Made by a program: the position numbers and the translations under genes
Assembly: GCF_012273515.2 (NCBI RefSeq)
Contig: NZ_CP050975.2
Span: 496,001-560,000 of the forward strand
DNA from: Streptomyces sp. RPA4-2
GTDB taxonomy: Bacteria; Actinomycetota; Actinomycetes; Streptomycetales; Streptomycetaceae
Reading direction: 5' to 3'
Length of the DNA stretch: 64,000 nt
Shown here: piece by piece, positions 25,645 to 33,180 of the stretch
Position numbering within the stretch: the stretch's first letter is position 1
Layout of the letters: every line of letters begins with the position of its first letter
The notes under the pieces: model-generated
What the model was told of the DNA's origin: nothing
Database searches by the model: none
What the model saw: only the letters and a program-made list of their open reading frames with translations

Positions 25645-25660
25645 CGCACTTCACAGCCGT

Positions 25661-25690
25661 CGGGCTCGTCCACTCCGGTGGACGAGCCCG
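25661..25690. terminator. Bidirectional hairpin terminator
   Basis: CGGGCTCGTCCAC (25661-25673) and its perfect inverse (25678-25690) enclose the 4-base loop TCCG. The hairpin lies between the convergent phytase-like and aldo/keto reductase genes and can serve both. Confidence 0.75.
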
Positions 25691-25766
25691 TCCCATGACC
25701 TGGGGTCCTCACACGCCCGGACACCGCCCGGAGTGTGACGCTCAGGCCTGCCGAAGACGGTTGTTC

Positions 25767-26594
25767 TCAGCCGTTGAAGCGGTCCGGGTCGGGGCCGGTC
25801 CGCTCGTCGCGGTTCAGCGCCGAGATCTCACCGATGTCGCCTTCGCCGAGTTCGAAGTCGAACAGGTCGAAATTCTCCTCGATACGCTTCTGGGTCACCG
25901 ACTTGGGGAAGACGATGTCCCCTCGCTGGAGGTGCCAGCGGAGGGTCACCTGGGCGGGCGTCTTGCCCACCCGCTCGGCGATGCGCTTGATGGTCGGGTC
26001 GTCGAGGACCTTGCCCTGCGCGATGGGCGACCAGGCCTCGGTGGCGATGTCGTGTTCGGCGCCGAAGGCCCTGGCGTCGGCCTGCGTGAGGTAGGGGTGA
26101 ACCTCGATCTGGTTGACCGCGGGCACCACCTCGCTGTCCTCCAGCAGCCGACGCAGGTGCTGGGGCTGGAAGTTGGAGACGCCGATGGCCTTGACCCGGC
26201 CGGAGCGGTAGATCTCCTCCAGAGCCTTCCAGGTCTCCACGAAGTCGCCCTTGCCGGGCAGCGGCCAGTGGATGAGGAAGAGGTCCAGGTAGTCGAGGGC
26301 CAGCTCCTCCATCGTGCGGTCGAACGCCTGGAGGGCGTCGTCGTGCGCATGGGCGCCGTTGTCGAGCTTGCTGGTCACGAAGACGTCGCCACGGTCGAGA
26401 CCGGAGTCGCGGACCGCTTGGCCGACCTCCTTCTCGTTGCCGTACATTTCCGCCGTGTCGATGTGCCGGTAGCCGGCTTCCAGCGCGGCCAGCGTCGTCT
26501 CGCGGGTCTCCTCCGGCGGGATCTGGAAGGTGCCGAAGCCGAGCTGGGGGATCCGCACCGCGTTGTTGAGGGTGATGGCGGGGACTGCTGTCAC
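25767..26594 (-). CDS. Aldo/keto reductase
   Basis: 275 residues with the complete AKR tetrad: Asp46 and Tyr51 (HIDTAEMYGNE), Lys76 (FVTSKLDNG) and His109 (LIHWPLPG). NADPH-site segments follow (GVSNFQPQHL, PKSVTQKRIEENFD). It is closest in pattern to 2,5-diketo-gluconate reductase-type enzymes that reduce aldehydes and ketones. GTG 26594 has AGGAG five bases upstream, so the much longer open frame is discounted. It is apparently monocistronic. Confidence 0.92.
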   Translation of the reverse strand: MTAVPAITLNNAVRIPQLGFGTFQIPPEETRETTLAALEAGYRHIDTAEMYGNEKEVGQAVRDSGLDRGDVFVTSKLDNGAHAHDDALQAFDRTMEELALDYLDLFLIHWPLPGKGDFVETWKALEEIYRSGRVKAIGVSNFQPQHLRRLLEDSEVVPAVNQIEVHPYLTQADARAFGAEHDIATEAWSPIAQGKVLDDPTIKRIAERVGKTPAQVTLRWHLQRGDIVFPKSVTQKRIEENFDLFDFELGEGDIGEISALNRDERTGPDPDRFNG

Positions 26595-26776
26595 GTCGAC
26601 TCCTGATATCGCTGGTTTCACGGACCGGGGCGTGCACGCCCACGCTGCTCCCCTTCCACCTCCGCCGCAAAACATACGCATGGTCGGCTTTGCCCCCGTG
26701 TGCATGCCGCGGCACGCGGTGGCGGGCCAGGTGAAGCGCGGGCGCGGCCGACGGGAATCGGCTGCGCCGGGGCGAG

Positions 26777-28294
26777 TCAGTCCTGCCGGGCGTGCACGGG
26801 ATTGTTCGCGACCTCGTCCGGGCACTTGCGGTGCCGGTGGTGATGATGCCGGTCCCGCTGCCAGTCGAACGTGGCGAGGGCCCAGCACGCCACCATGCCG
26901 ACGAGGGCGACGACCAGCGCGGTGACAAGGGCGCCGCGATAGTCGCCGCTCCTGTTCAGCGTCAGGTAGAAGAGGCCGGGCAGGGCCGCGGTGCCCACCG
27001 CGGCGCCGAGCCGCTGACCGGTCTGCAGGGCACCGCCGGCGGCGCCCGCCATGCGCACGGGTACGTCCCGCAAGGTCATGGTGATGTTGGGAGAGACCAC
27101 GAAGCCACTGCCGATGCCACCGAGGAACAGGGCCGGGGCCGCGACCCAGGGCGCGATGTCCAGGGAGACGAAGCGAAGGAGCAGCGCCGTGGTCCCGAGG
27201 CCGGCGATCACGCCCGTCAGGCCGGCCACGGTGAGGAGGCGGCCGAACCGTTCCACCATGCGGCCGGCGACCACCGCCGCGGCCGCCGAGCCGAGGGCGA
27301 AAGGGGTCACGGCGAGGCCCGAACGGAGCGGTGAGAAGTGGAGACCGTGCTGGTAGAAGAGAGCGAAGACCAACCAGACGCCACTGAAGCCCATGAAGTA
27401 GAGCGTGCCCACGCCGGCGCCCACGGCGTAGCCGCGCACGGTGCTGAACAGGCGCAGATCGAGCAGTGGCTGGTTGCCGGAGGCGACGAGGTGGCGCTGC
27501 CACTGGACGAAGCCGACGAGGAGCACGCCGCCGACCGGGAACAGCCACCACAGCCGGCCGAGGCCGCCGGAGTCCGCCTGGACCAGCGGATACATGAACG
27601 CGAGGACGCCGAGTCCGAGGAGCAGGACGCCGGCCACGTCCACGCGCCCACGCCCGGAACGCCGGATGCGCGGCAAGAGACGACGGCCGAGCAGGACGGC
27701 GAGAATTCCGATGGGGACGTTGACGTAGAAGATCCACCGCCAGCCCGCGGGCCCGGACGCCAGCGCGAGGATGGCGCCGCCGGTGATGGGACCGGCGGCG
27801 GAGGAGATGCCGACGGTCGCGCCGAAGAAGCCGAAGGCCCGACCGCGTTCGGCGCCCCGGAACATCTGCTGGATGAGCGCGGAGTTCTGGGGGGCCATGA
27901 AACCGGCCGCCAGGCCCTGGGCAAGGCGGGCCACCACCAGCAGCATGATGTCGGGGGCCACACCGCAGGCGGCGCTGCAGACCACGAAGCCACTGAGCGC
28001 CAGCAGGAAGATGCGACGCCGGTCCAGGGCGTCACCGAGGCGCCCAGCGGTGACCAGGGCGAGGGCGAACGTGAGGGCGTACCCGGACACCACCCACTGC
28101 ACCTGCGCGGGTGAGGCGTGCAGATCCCGTTGGATGGTCGGCAGGGCGACGGCCACGATCGTCACGTCCAGCAGACTCATGAAGCCGGCCACCAACGTGA
28201 CCCACAGGGCCCGCCACCGCCGTGGATCCGGCTCGGACCCGGCCTCCTGAGCGGCCGGTTCCCGGCCACCGGCCGCTGACGTCGACGGCGTCAC
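26777..28294 (-). CDS. MFS drug-efflux transporter (DHA2, 14 helices)
   Basis: 505 residues with about 14 transmembrane helices. DHA2 features are present: LDVTIVAVALPTIQRDLHAS (motif D1), GRLGDALDRRR (motif A) and GPITGGAILALASG (motif C, antiporter). The C-terminal tail is unusually histidine-rich (RDRHHHHRHRK), which could bind metal. GTG 28294 follows AGAGGAG. These proteins use the proton gradient to export hydrophobic drugs or dyes. No regulator is adjacent; the flavoprotein and TetR at 28.5-30.5 kb are the nearest. Confidence 0.9.
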   Translation of the reverse strand: MTPSTSAAGGREPAAQEAGSEPDPRRWRALWVTLVAGFMSLLDVTIVAVALPTIQRDLHASPAQVQWVVSGYALTFALALVTAGRLGDALDRRRIFLLALSGFVVCSAACGVAPDIMLLVVARLAQGLAAGFMAPQNSALIQQMFRGAERGRAFGFFGATVGISSAAGPITGGAILALASGPAGWRWIFYVNVPIGILAVLLGRRLLPRIRRSGRGRVDVAGVLLLGLGVLAFMYPLVQADSGGLGRLWWLFPVGGVLLVGFVQWQRHLVASGNQPLLDLRLFSTVRGYAVGAGVGTLYFMGFSGVWLVFALFYQHGLHFSPLRSGLAVTPFALGSAAAAVVAGRMVERFGRLLTVAGLTGVIAGLGTTALLLRFVSLDIAPWVAAPALFLGGIGSGFVVSPNITMTLRDVPVRMAGAAGGALQTGQRLGAAVGTAALPGLFYLTLNRSGDYRGALVTALVVALVGMVACWALATFDWQRDRHHHHRHRKCPDEVANNPVHARQD

Positions 28295-28499
28295 ATGGGC
28301 TCCTCTCACCTGGGGAATCGAGTTCCCCCAGCGGCGTACGAGCACACACCCAGTGTCCAACCCGAGCCGCTCGCGTGTAGGCCTTGGGCCCGTCCGGTCG
28401 TACGTCGCACCCTCTTCCGGGACTCGTCGCACCCTCTCCACCGCACACGGGGCGTCCATGTCCGACGTGACCGTGTCAGGAGTGACGCCGGCCTCGCCG

Positions 28500-29657
28500 T
28501 CACTCGGCCCCGAGACCGGCGCGGTCCCCGGTCTCCTCGTGTCCGGTGAACATGTCGATCAGCCCATGGGGTGCGTTGTCGCCGAAGAGGAGCTCGTGCA
28601 GCTCGACACCATCGGCGGCGGCCTCGGCGCTGCGCGGGAACAGGGCCTGCTCGTACGCGGTGAGCGCGGCTTCGACGTCGTCGGGACGCGCGGCGATGGC
28701 CTTGCCGAGTTCCGCGCCGTCGTACATGGCCAGGTTGGCGCCTTCGCCGTTCGGGGCCGAGAGGTGGGCGGCGTCGCCGAGCAGGGTCACCCCCGGCACC
28801 CGATCCCACTGGTGCTCGATGGGCAGGGCGTTGAGGGGGCGCAGGATCGGCGCGGTGTCACTGTCGGTGATCAGCGCGGTGAGCTCCGGCGCCCACCCGT
28901 CGAACTCCTCGGCGATCCGGGCGCCGGCCGCGACGGAATCGCTGAAATCGATACGGGCGAACCAGTCCTGCGACCGCGAGAGCGCCACGTAGGTGTGCAG
29001 GGTCCCGCCGCTCTCCCGGTGAGCCTGGATCCCCTTGCCCGGCGCGAGCGCGAACAGCGACCCGCCGCCGACCGCTTTCGCGGCGGCCGGGTGCCGGGTG
29101 TCGGCGTCGAACAGGCAGGTCTCGACGAACGACCTGCCGATGTACTCGGGTGCCGCGTCGGAAACCATCGGCCGGACCCGTGACCACGCGCCGTCCGCGC
29201 CGACCAGCAGACTCGCGACGACGGTACCGCCGTCGGCGAAGGTCACCTCGCGGCGGCTGTCGCCGAGGGCGCGGACACCGCTGACCTTGCGTCCCCACTG
29301 GACGGTGCCGGCCGGGAGTGAGTCGAGCAGGATCCGACGAAGCTCGCCGCGCTGCACCTCGGGGCGCCCGGCCGTGCCGTCGTCGGGTTCGTCGAGCAGA
29401 ACGGTCCCGTCCCGGTCGAGCACCCGTGTCGCCTGGCGGCCCTCCAGGATGAGGCCGCGGAACTCTTCGAGCAGGCCCGCCGCCCGCAGGGCCGGTTGGC
29501 CGTTGTGGTCGTGGATGTCGAGCATGCCGCCCTGAGTGCGGGCGGCCGGCGAGGTCTCGGCCTCATAGACCGTCGCCGGGATGCCGTGGACGTGGAGGAC
29601 GCGGGCGAGGGTCAGTCCTCCGAGCCCGGCGCCGATGATCGTGACATCAGTGGTCAT
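28500..29657 (-). CDS. FAD-dependent monooxygenase, TetX-like
   Basis: 385 residues. GAGLGGLTLARVLHVHG binds FAD at residues 9-25, the DG motif is LLVGADGAWSRVRP, and the late GD motif is VTLLGDAAHLSAPNGEGANL. The class A flavoprotein hydroxylase family includes tetracycline-inactivating TetX and antibiotic-tailoring enzymes. ATG 29657 has AAGGAA upstream. It is divergent from a TetR gene with three palindromic operators between them, so expression is very likely inducible by the compound it modifies. Substrate unknown. Confidence 0.88.
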   Translation of the reverse strand: MTTDVTIIGAGLGGLTLARVLHVHGIPATVYEAETSPAARTQGGMLDIHDHNGQPALRAAGLLEEFRGLILEGRQATRVLDRDGTVLLDEPDDGTAGRPEVQRGELRRILLDSLPAGTVQWGRKVSGVRALGDSRREVTFADGGTVVASLLVGADGAWSRVRPMVSDAAPEYIGRSFVETCLFDADTRHPAAAKAVGGGSLFALAPGKGIQAHRESGGTLHTYVALSRSQDWFARIDFSDSVAAGARIAEEFDGWAPELTALITDSDTAPILRPLNALPIEHQWDRVPGVTLLGDAAHLSAPNGEGANLAMYDGAELGKAIAARPDDVEAALTAYEQALFPRSAEAAADGVELHELLFGDNAPHGLIDMFTGHEETGDRAGLGAE

Positions 29658-29715
29658 GGTGGTTCCTTGCCTGTCGCACGCCTGCCGGACGGTCACCCGT
29701 CGGGTCGTCGTTGGA

Positions 29716-29782
29716 TTGGAATGCCGTTCCAAAGCACCTTGGAACAGCGTTCCAGCGATGTCAAGCTGGAACAGCGTTCCAG
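29716..29782. promoter_or_regulatory. Three TetR operator palindromes
   Basis: TTGGAATGCCGTTCCAA (29716-29732), TTGGAACAGCGTTCCAG (29739-29755) and CTGGAACAGCGTTCCAG (29766-29782) share TGGAAN3-4GTTCCA-type arms. Their centres are 23 and 27 bases apart. They fill the space between the divergent monooxygenase and TetR genes and would let one repressor control both. Confidence 0.85.
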
Positions 29783-29802
29783 GCGTGTGTCAGGATGCGC
29801 GT

Positions 29803-30537
29803 ATGGCAACCAGGACGCGTCGCCCAGAGCGACGAGAGGAACCGCTCTCCCGGGAGGGCATCGTCGAGGTCGCGATCGAGCTTCTCGACGCGACGGGCGA
29901 GGGCGGCCTCACGTTCCGCGCGCTGGGCGAGCGCCTCGCCACCGGACCCGGCGCGATCTATTGGCATGTCGCGAACAAGGGCGAGCTGCTCGGTGCCGCG
30001 ACCGACGCGGTCGTCGCCGCCGCGCTGGCCGTCGAGCCCGCCGGGTCCCCGACCTCGCCGCAGGACGAGATCCGCGCCGTCGCGCTCGGCCTGTTCCACG
30101 CCATCGACGCACACCCTTGGCTCGCCGCGCAGCTCTCGACGCAGCTCTCCCGGAGTCCCTGGGGGTCGGTGGCGCCGCGGATCTTCGAGAGCATCGGCCG
30201 ACGCGTCCGTTCGCTGGGGGTGCCCGAGGACAGCTGGTTCACGGCGACCTCGGTGCTGGTGCACTACACCCTCGGCGCCGCCGGGCAGAACGCCGCGAAC
30301 ACCGCGCACGCCCGCACTCTCGGGCCGGGCGCGAACCGCGCCGAGTTCCTCGACGCCGTATCGAGTGCTTGGGAAGAACTCGACCCCGACGACTATCCGT
30401 TCACCCGGGCCGTCGCAAGCCGGCTGCGCGAGCACGACGACCGCGAGCAGTTCCTCGCCGGAATCGATCTCGCCCTCACCGGCATCACCGCTCCCCACCC
30501 GCCCGGCGAACAGGCACCCACCCCGCCCACCACCTGA
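29803..30537 (+). CDS. TetR-family repressor with TetR_C-type ligand domain
   Basis: 244 residues. An N-terminal helix-turn-helix (LTFRALGERLATGPGAIYWH) is followed by a C-terminal domain of the tetracycline-repressor type (WLAAQLSTQLSRSPWGSVAP; LVHYTLGAAGQN). ATG 29803 has AGGA eight bases upstream and lies just past the last operator, so it should repress itself and the divergent monooxygenase. The ligand is probably the monooxygenase substrate (inferred). Confidence 0.9.
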   Translation: MATRTRRPERREEPLSREGIVEVAIELLDATGEGGLTFRALGERLATGPGAIYWHVANKGELLGAATDAVVAAALAVEPAGSPTSPQDEIRAVALGLFHAIDAHPWLAAQLSTQLSRSPWGSVAPRIFESIGRRVRSLGVPEDSWFTATSVLVHYTLGAAGQNAANTAHARTLGPGANRAEFLDAVSSAWEELDPDDYPFTRAVASRLREHDDREQFLAGIDLALTGITAPHPPGEQAPTPPTT

Positions 30538-30669
30538 GCCATGTGAGGACCTCGGCTCCGGCAGTCGGAACATGGCCGGACGACACCGCCGCCGGCACCG
30601 CCGGTTCGGCCCGAACCGGTCGGCCCGATCGAGCTCCCGCGGCTGTCCACGGCCCATGGCCGTGCGGAA

Positions 30670-31320
30670 TCACCGGGCCCGGCCCAGGTCCCGCAACCCG
30701 TTCTCCAGCAGCGCGAACGCATGGTCGGCGTCGGCCACAGCACCCGGATGGCGCGCGTCGGCCGACTCTCCGTGCGCCAGGCGTTCCGCGTTGTCCTGCG
30801 CCAGCGTCCAGTGGACGGCGACGATCTGGACGGCGGCCAACCGCGCGGTGAGTTCCGATGTGTCCGCCGTTTCCCGCAGCGCCTGAGCGAGTGCTCGCTC
30901 GGAGCCGGTCTTGAAGCGTTCCATCCGGGCCACCAGCGAGGGCGCGTCGAGGATCATCCGATGAACCCTCCGCACCTGGGGATGATCGTTGAGTCCGGTG
31001 ATCGGATCCCGCTCACGCAGACCCTGGACGAAATGCTCGCGCAGCGCGGTCAGCGGGGCGGTGTGGGGCGGGCGGCCCCTCACGACGCGCGCGATCTCGG
31101 TCTCGTGGTCGGCCAGACGGTGCACCACGAGGTCCTCCTTCGCCGGGAAGTAGGCGAAGACCGTGCGTTTGGACACCTCGGCCGCCTCGGCCACCTGGGC
31201 GACCGAGACCTGGTTGAAGCCATGCTCCAGGAACAGCGCGATCGCCGCATCGGAGATCGCCGCGTGGGTCCGCTGCTTCTTCCGTTCCCTGAGCCCTGGC
31301 TTGTCGTCCACGATGCCCAC
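30670..31320 (-). CDS. TetR-family regulator
   Basis: 216 residues from GTG 31320 (GTG 31311 also possible; neither has a strong ribosome site). The helix-turn-helix VSVAQVAEAAEVSKRTVFAY lies at about 38-57. The C-terminal domain is of the short MftR/TetR_C-17-like kind (LTARLAAVQIVAVHWTLAQD). It is divergent from the monooxygenase at 31409 with about 90 bases between, so that gene is the likely target. The A/T-rich spacer at 31360-31370 (TATACATTTAC) probably holds the promoters. Confidence 0.85.
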   Translation of the reverse strand: MGIVDDKPGLRERKKQRTHAAISDAAIALFLEHGFNQVSVAQVAEAAEVSKRTVFAYFPAKEDLVVHRLADHETEIARVVRGRPPHTAPLTALREHFVQGLRERDPITGLNDHPQVRRVHRMILDAPSLVARMERFKTGSERALAQALRETADTSELTARLAAVQIVAVHWTLAQDNAERLAHGESADARHPGAVADADHAFALLENGLRDLGRAR

Positions 31321-31408
31321 CGTAACAGATTGCTGCCCCGAGACGATTTCTGCACCTGGTATACATTTACTCCGAGGCGGGAAATGGGATGGAGTGAGGG
31401 TGTTGACG

Positions 31409-32899
31409 GTGAGCGAGACCGAGGTCGTCGTCGTGGGCGCGGGCCCGACCGGACTGACGCTGGCGTACGAACTGACCCTGGCAGGGGTCGAGACGCTGGT
31501 GCTGGAGAAGCTGCCCCGGCGCATCGAGCAGGTGAAGGGCGGCGGGATTCAGCCCCGTACCGCTGAACTGCTGGACTCACGCGGGCTGTTGGAGCCGTTG
31601 CTGAAGCGGGCCACGCCGCGTGATCCGGTCGGCGGCCACTTCGCCGCCCTGCCCGTGCCCCTGGACTGCACCCCTTGGAACACCAGGCATCCCTTCCCGG
31701 TCGCGGTCCCTCAATGGGAGATCGAGGAACTGCTCGAAGAGCGGGCGGTCGCGGCCGGCGCGCGGGTCCTGCGCGGCACAGCCGTCTCAGGGGTGGAGCC
31801 CGACGACGAGGGGGTGGTCGTGACGGCGGACGGTCTGCGGGTGCGGGCCCGCCATCTGGTGGCGTGCGACGGCGGACACAGCACGGTGCGCAAGCTGCTC
31901 GGACTGCCGTTTCCCGGCAGGCCGGGGACGCATCAGGCGGTGTTGGCCGACATCCGGCTCGCCACCGTTTCGCCGTCGGTGCCCCAGCAGTTGGAGCACA
32001 TGAGCGCCCTGATGCGCCGCGCGGGCGATTACTGGGCCATGCTCGCGCCCCTCGGTGGTGACCGGTACCGGTTCACCTTCGGGCGCGCGGACCAGCCGGA
32101 CACCTCACGCGACACCTCCGGCGTCACCCAGGAGGAGATCACCGTCGCGCTGCAGACCGTGTACGGCTCCGGGACCACCCTCGGCGCCGTGGACAACTCG
32201 TCCCGGTTCACCGACGCCACACGGCAGTTGGAGCACTACCGGGCCGGCCGCGTCCTGTTCGCCGGCGACGCGGCGCACATCCATCCCCCACTGGGCGGCC
32301 AGGGACTCAACCTCGGCATGCAGGATTCGTTCAACCTCGGCTGGAAACTGGCCGCAGCCGTCCAGGGCCGGGCGCCGAGCAGCCTTCTGGACAGCTACCA
32401 CGCCGAACGGCATCCGGTCGGAGCCCAGGTCCTGCATCACACCTCGGCGCAGCGCGTCCTGGCGGATCCGAACCCGAGCGAGGACGTCGCCGCCCTGCGG
32501 GACATCTTCGTCGACCTGCTGAGACTGCCGGACGCCAACCGTCACGTCGCCGGACTGATGTCCGGCCTCTCGCTGCGTTACGAGCTGTCCGGCGGGCATC
32601 CGCTCACCGGGCACCGCGTGCCGGATGCCGACCTGGTCACCGACGCCGGCCCCATTCGGCTGTCGACGCTGTTCGGCGCGGGGCATGCCGTCCTGCTCGA
32701 TCTGGCCGGTATCGTACCGGCCGGCCTCGGCCTCCCGCCGCGGGTCGATCTCGTCCGCGCCACCTGCACAGAAGATCTTGGCGCTGCCGCCCTGCTCATC
32801 CGTCCCGACGGCTACGCCTGCTGGGCTACGGACAACTCCGCCGTCCACGGCTCCGCTCTCCTCGCCGAGATCGCCGGCAACCTTGCGAAGGTGAACTGA
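31409..32899 (+). CDS. FAD-dependent monooxygenase, PheA/TfdB (rifampicin-monooxygenase-like) family
   Basis: About 496 residues. VVVVGAGPTGLTLAYELTLA binds FAD, ACDGGHSTVRKLLG is the DG motif, and VLFAGDAAHIHPPLGGQGLN the GD motif near residue 285. A thioredoxin-like C-terminal domain follows, as in the PheA/TfdB/Rox group that hydroxylates aromatic rings of drugs and polyketides. GTG 31409 is chosen for fit to the family; GTG 31400 and TTG 31403 also have GGAG or GAGGG nearby. Controlled by the divergent TetR by position. Confidence 0.88.
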   Translation: MSETEVVVVGAGPTGLTLAYELTLAGVETLVLEKLPRRIEQVKGGGIQPRTAELLDSRGLLEPLLKRATPRDPVGGHFAALPVPLDCTPWNTRHPFPVAVPQWEIEELLEERAVAAGARVLRGTAVSGVEPDDEGVVVTADGLRVRARHLVACDGGHSTVRKLLGLPFPGRPGTHQAVLADIRLATVSPSVPQQLEHMSALMRRAGDYWAMLAPLGGDRYRFTFGRADQPDTSRDTSGVTQEEITVALQTVYGSGTTLGAVDNSSRFTDATRQLEHYRAGRVLFAGDAAHIHPPLGGQGLNLGMQDSFNLGWKLAAAVQGRAPSSLLDSYHAERHPVGAQVLHHTSAQRVLADPNPSEDVAALRDIFVDLLRLPDANRHVAGLMSGLSLRYELSGGHPLTGHRVPDADLVTDAGPIRLSTLFGAGHAVLLDLAGIVPAGLGLPPRVDLVRATCTEDLGAAALLIRPDGYACWATDNSAVHGSALLAEIAGNLAKVN

Positions 32900-33052
32900 G
32901 CCCCGGTTCCCGTCCTGACCCGCCACGGGCAGGTCACGCCGGACTCTCTCGTGCGGACGCGCGCCGCTCAGGTCCTCCGACGCACCTCGTTCCCCCCAGG
33001 AAACAATCATGGTCTCAGCGTCGGCGGACTTGCCGTAGACTGGTCTCAACGA

Positions 33053-33126
33053 CGCGGGGTGGAGCAGCTCGGTAGCTCGCTGGGCTCATAACCCAGAGGT
33101 CGCAGGTTCAAATCCTGTCCCCGCTA
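33053..33126 (+). tRNA. Initiator tRNA-fMet (CAU)
   Basis: 74 bases fold into a cloverleaf. The acceptor arm CGCGGGG pairs with CCCCGC and leaves position 1:72 unpaired. The anticodon stem has the three GGG:CCC pairs that mark initiator tRNAs, the anticodon loop is CTCATAA and the T arm is CAGGTTCAAATCCTG. The unpaired 1:72 and three G:C pairs distinguish it from elongator Met. CCA is not encoded. A -10-like TAGACT at 33036-33041 lies 11 bases upstream. Confidence 0.97.
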
Positions 33127-33133
33127 CTGAATC

Positions 33134-33166
33134 GTGAGGGGCCGGCACATGGTGCCGGCCCCTCAC
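33134..33166. terminator. Perfect 15-bp hairpin between tRNA-fMet and htpG
   Basis: GTGAGGGGCCGGCAC (33134-33148) and its exact inverse (33152-33166) enclose the 3-base loop ATG. It sits 7 bases after the tRNA and 14 bases before the htpG stop, so it can end both convergent transcripts. Confidence 0.9.
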
Positions 33167-33180
33167 GCGCGTCCAACCGC

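Noticed and set aside
33053..33126. Elongator tRNA-Met or integration site
   Set aside because: Three GGG:CCC anticodon-stem pairs and unpaired 1:72 show an initiator; no integrase or duplicated tRNA 3' end was found.
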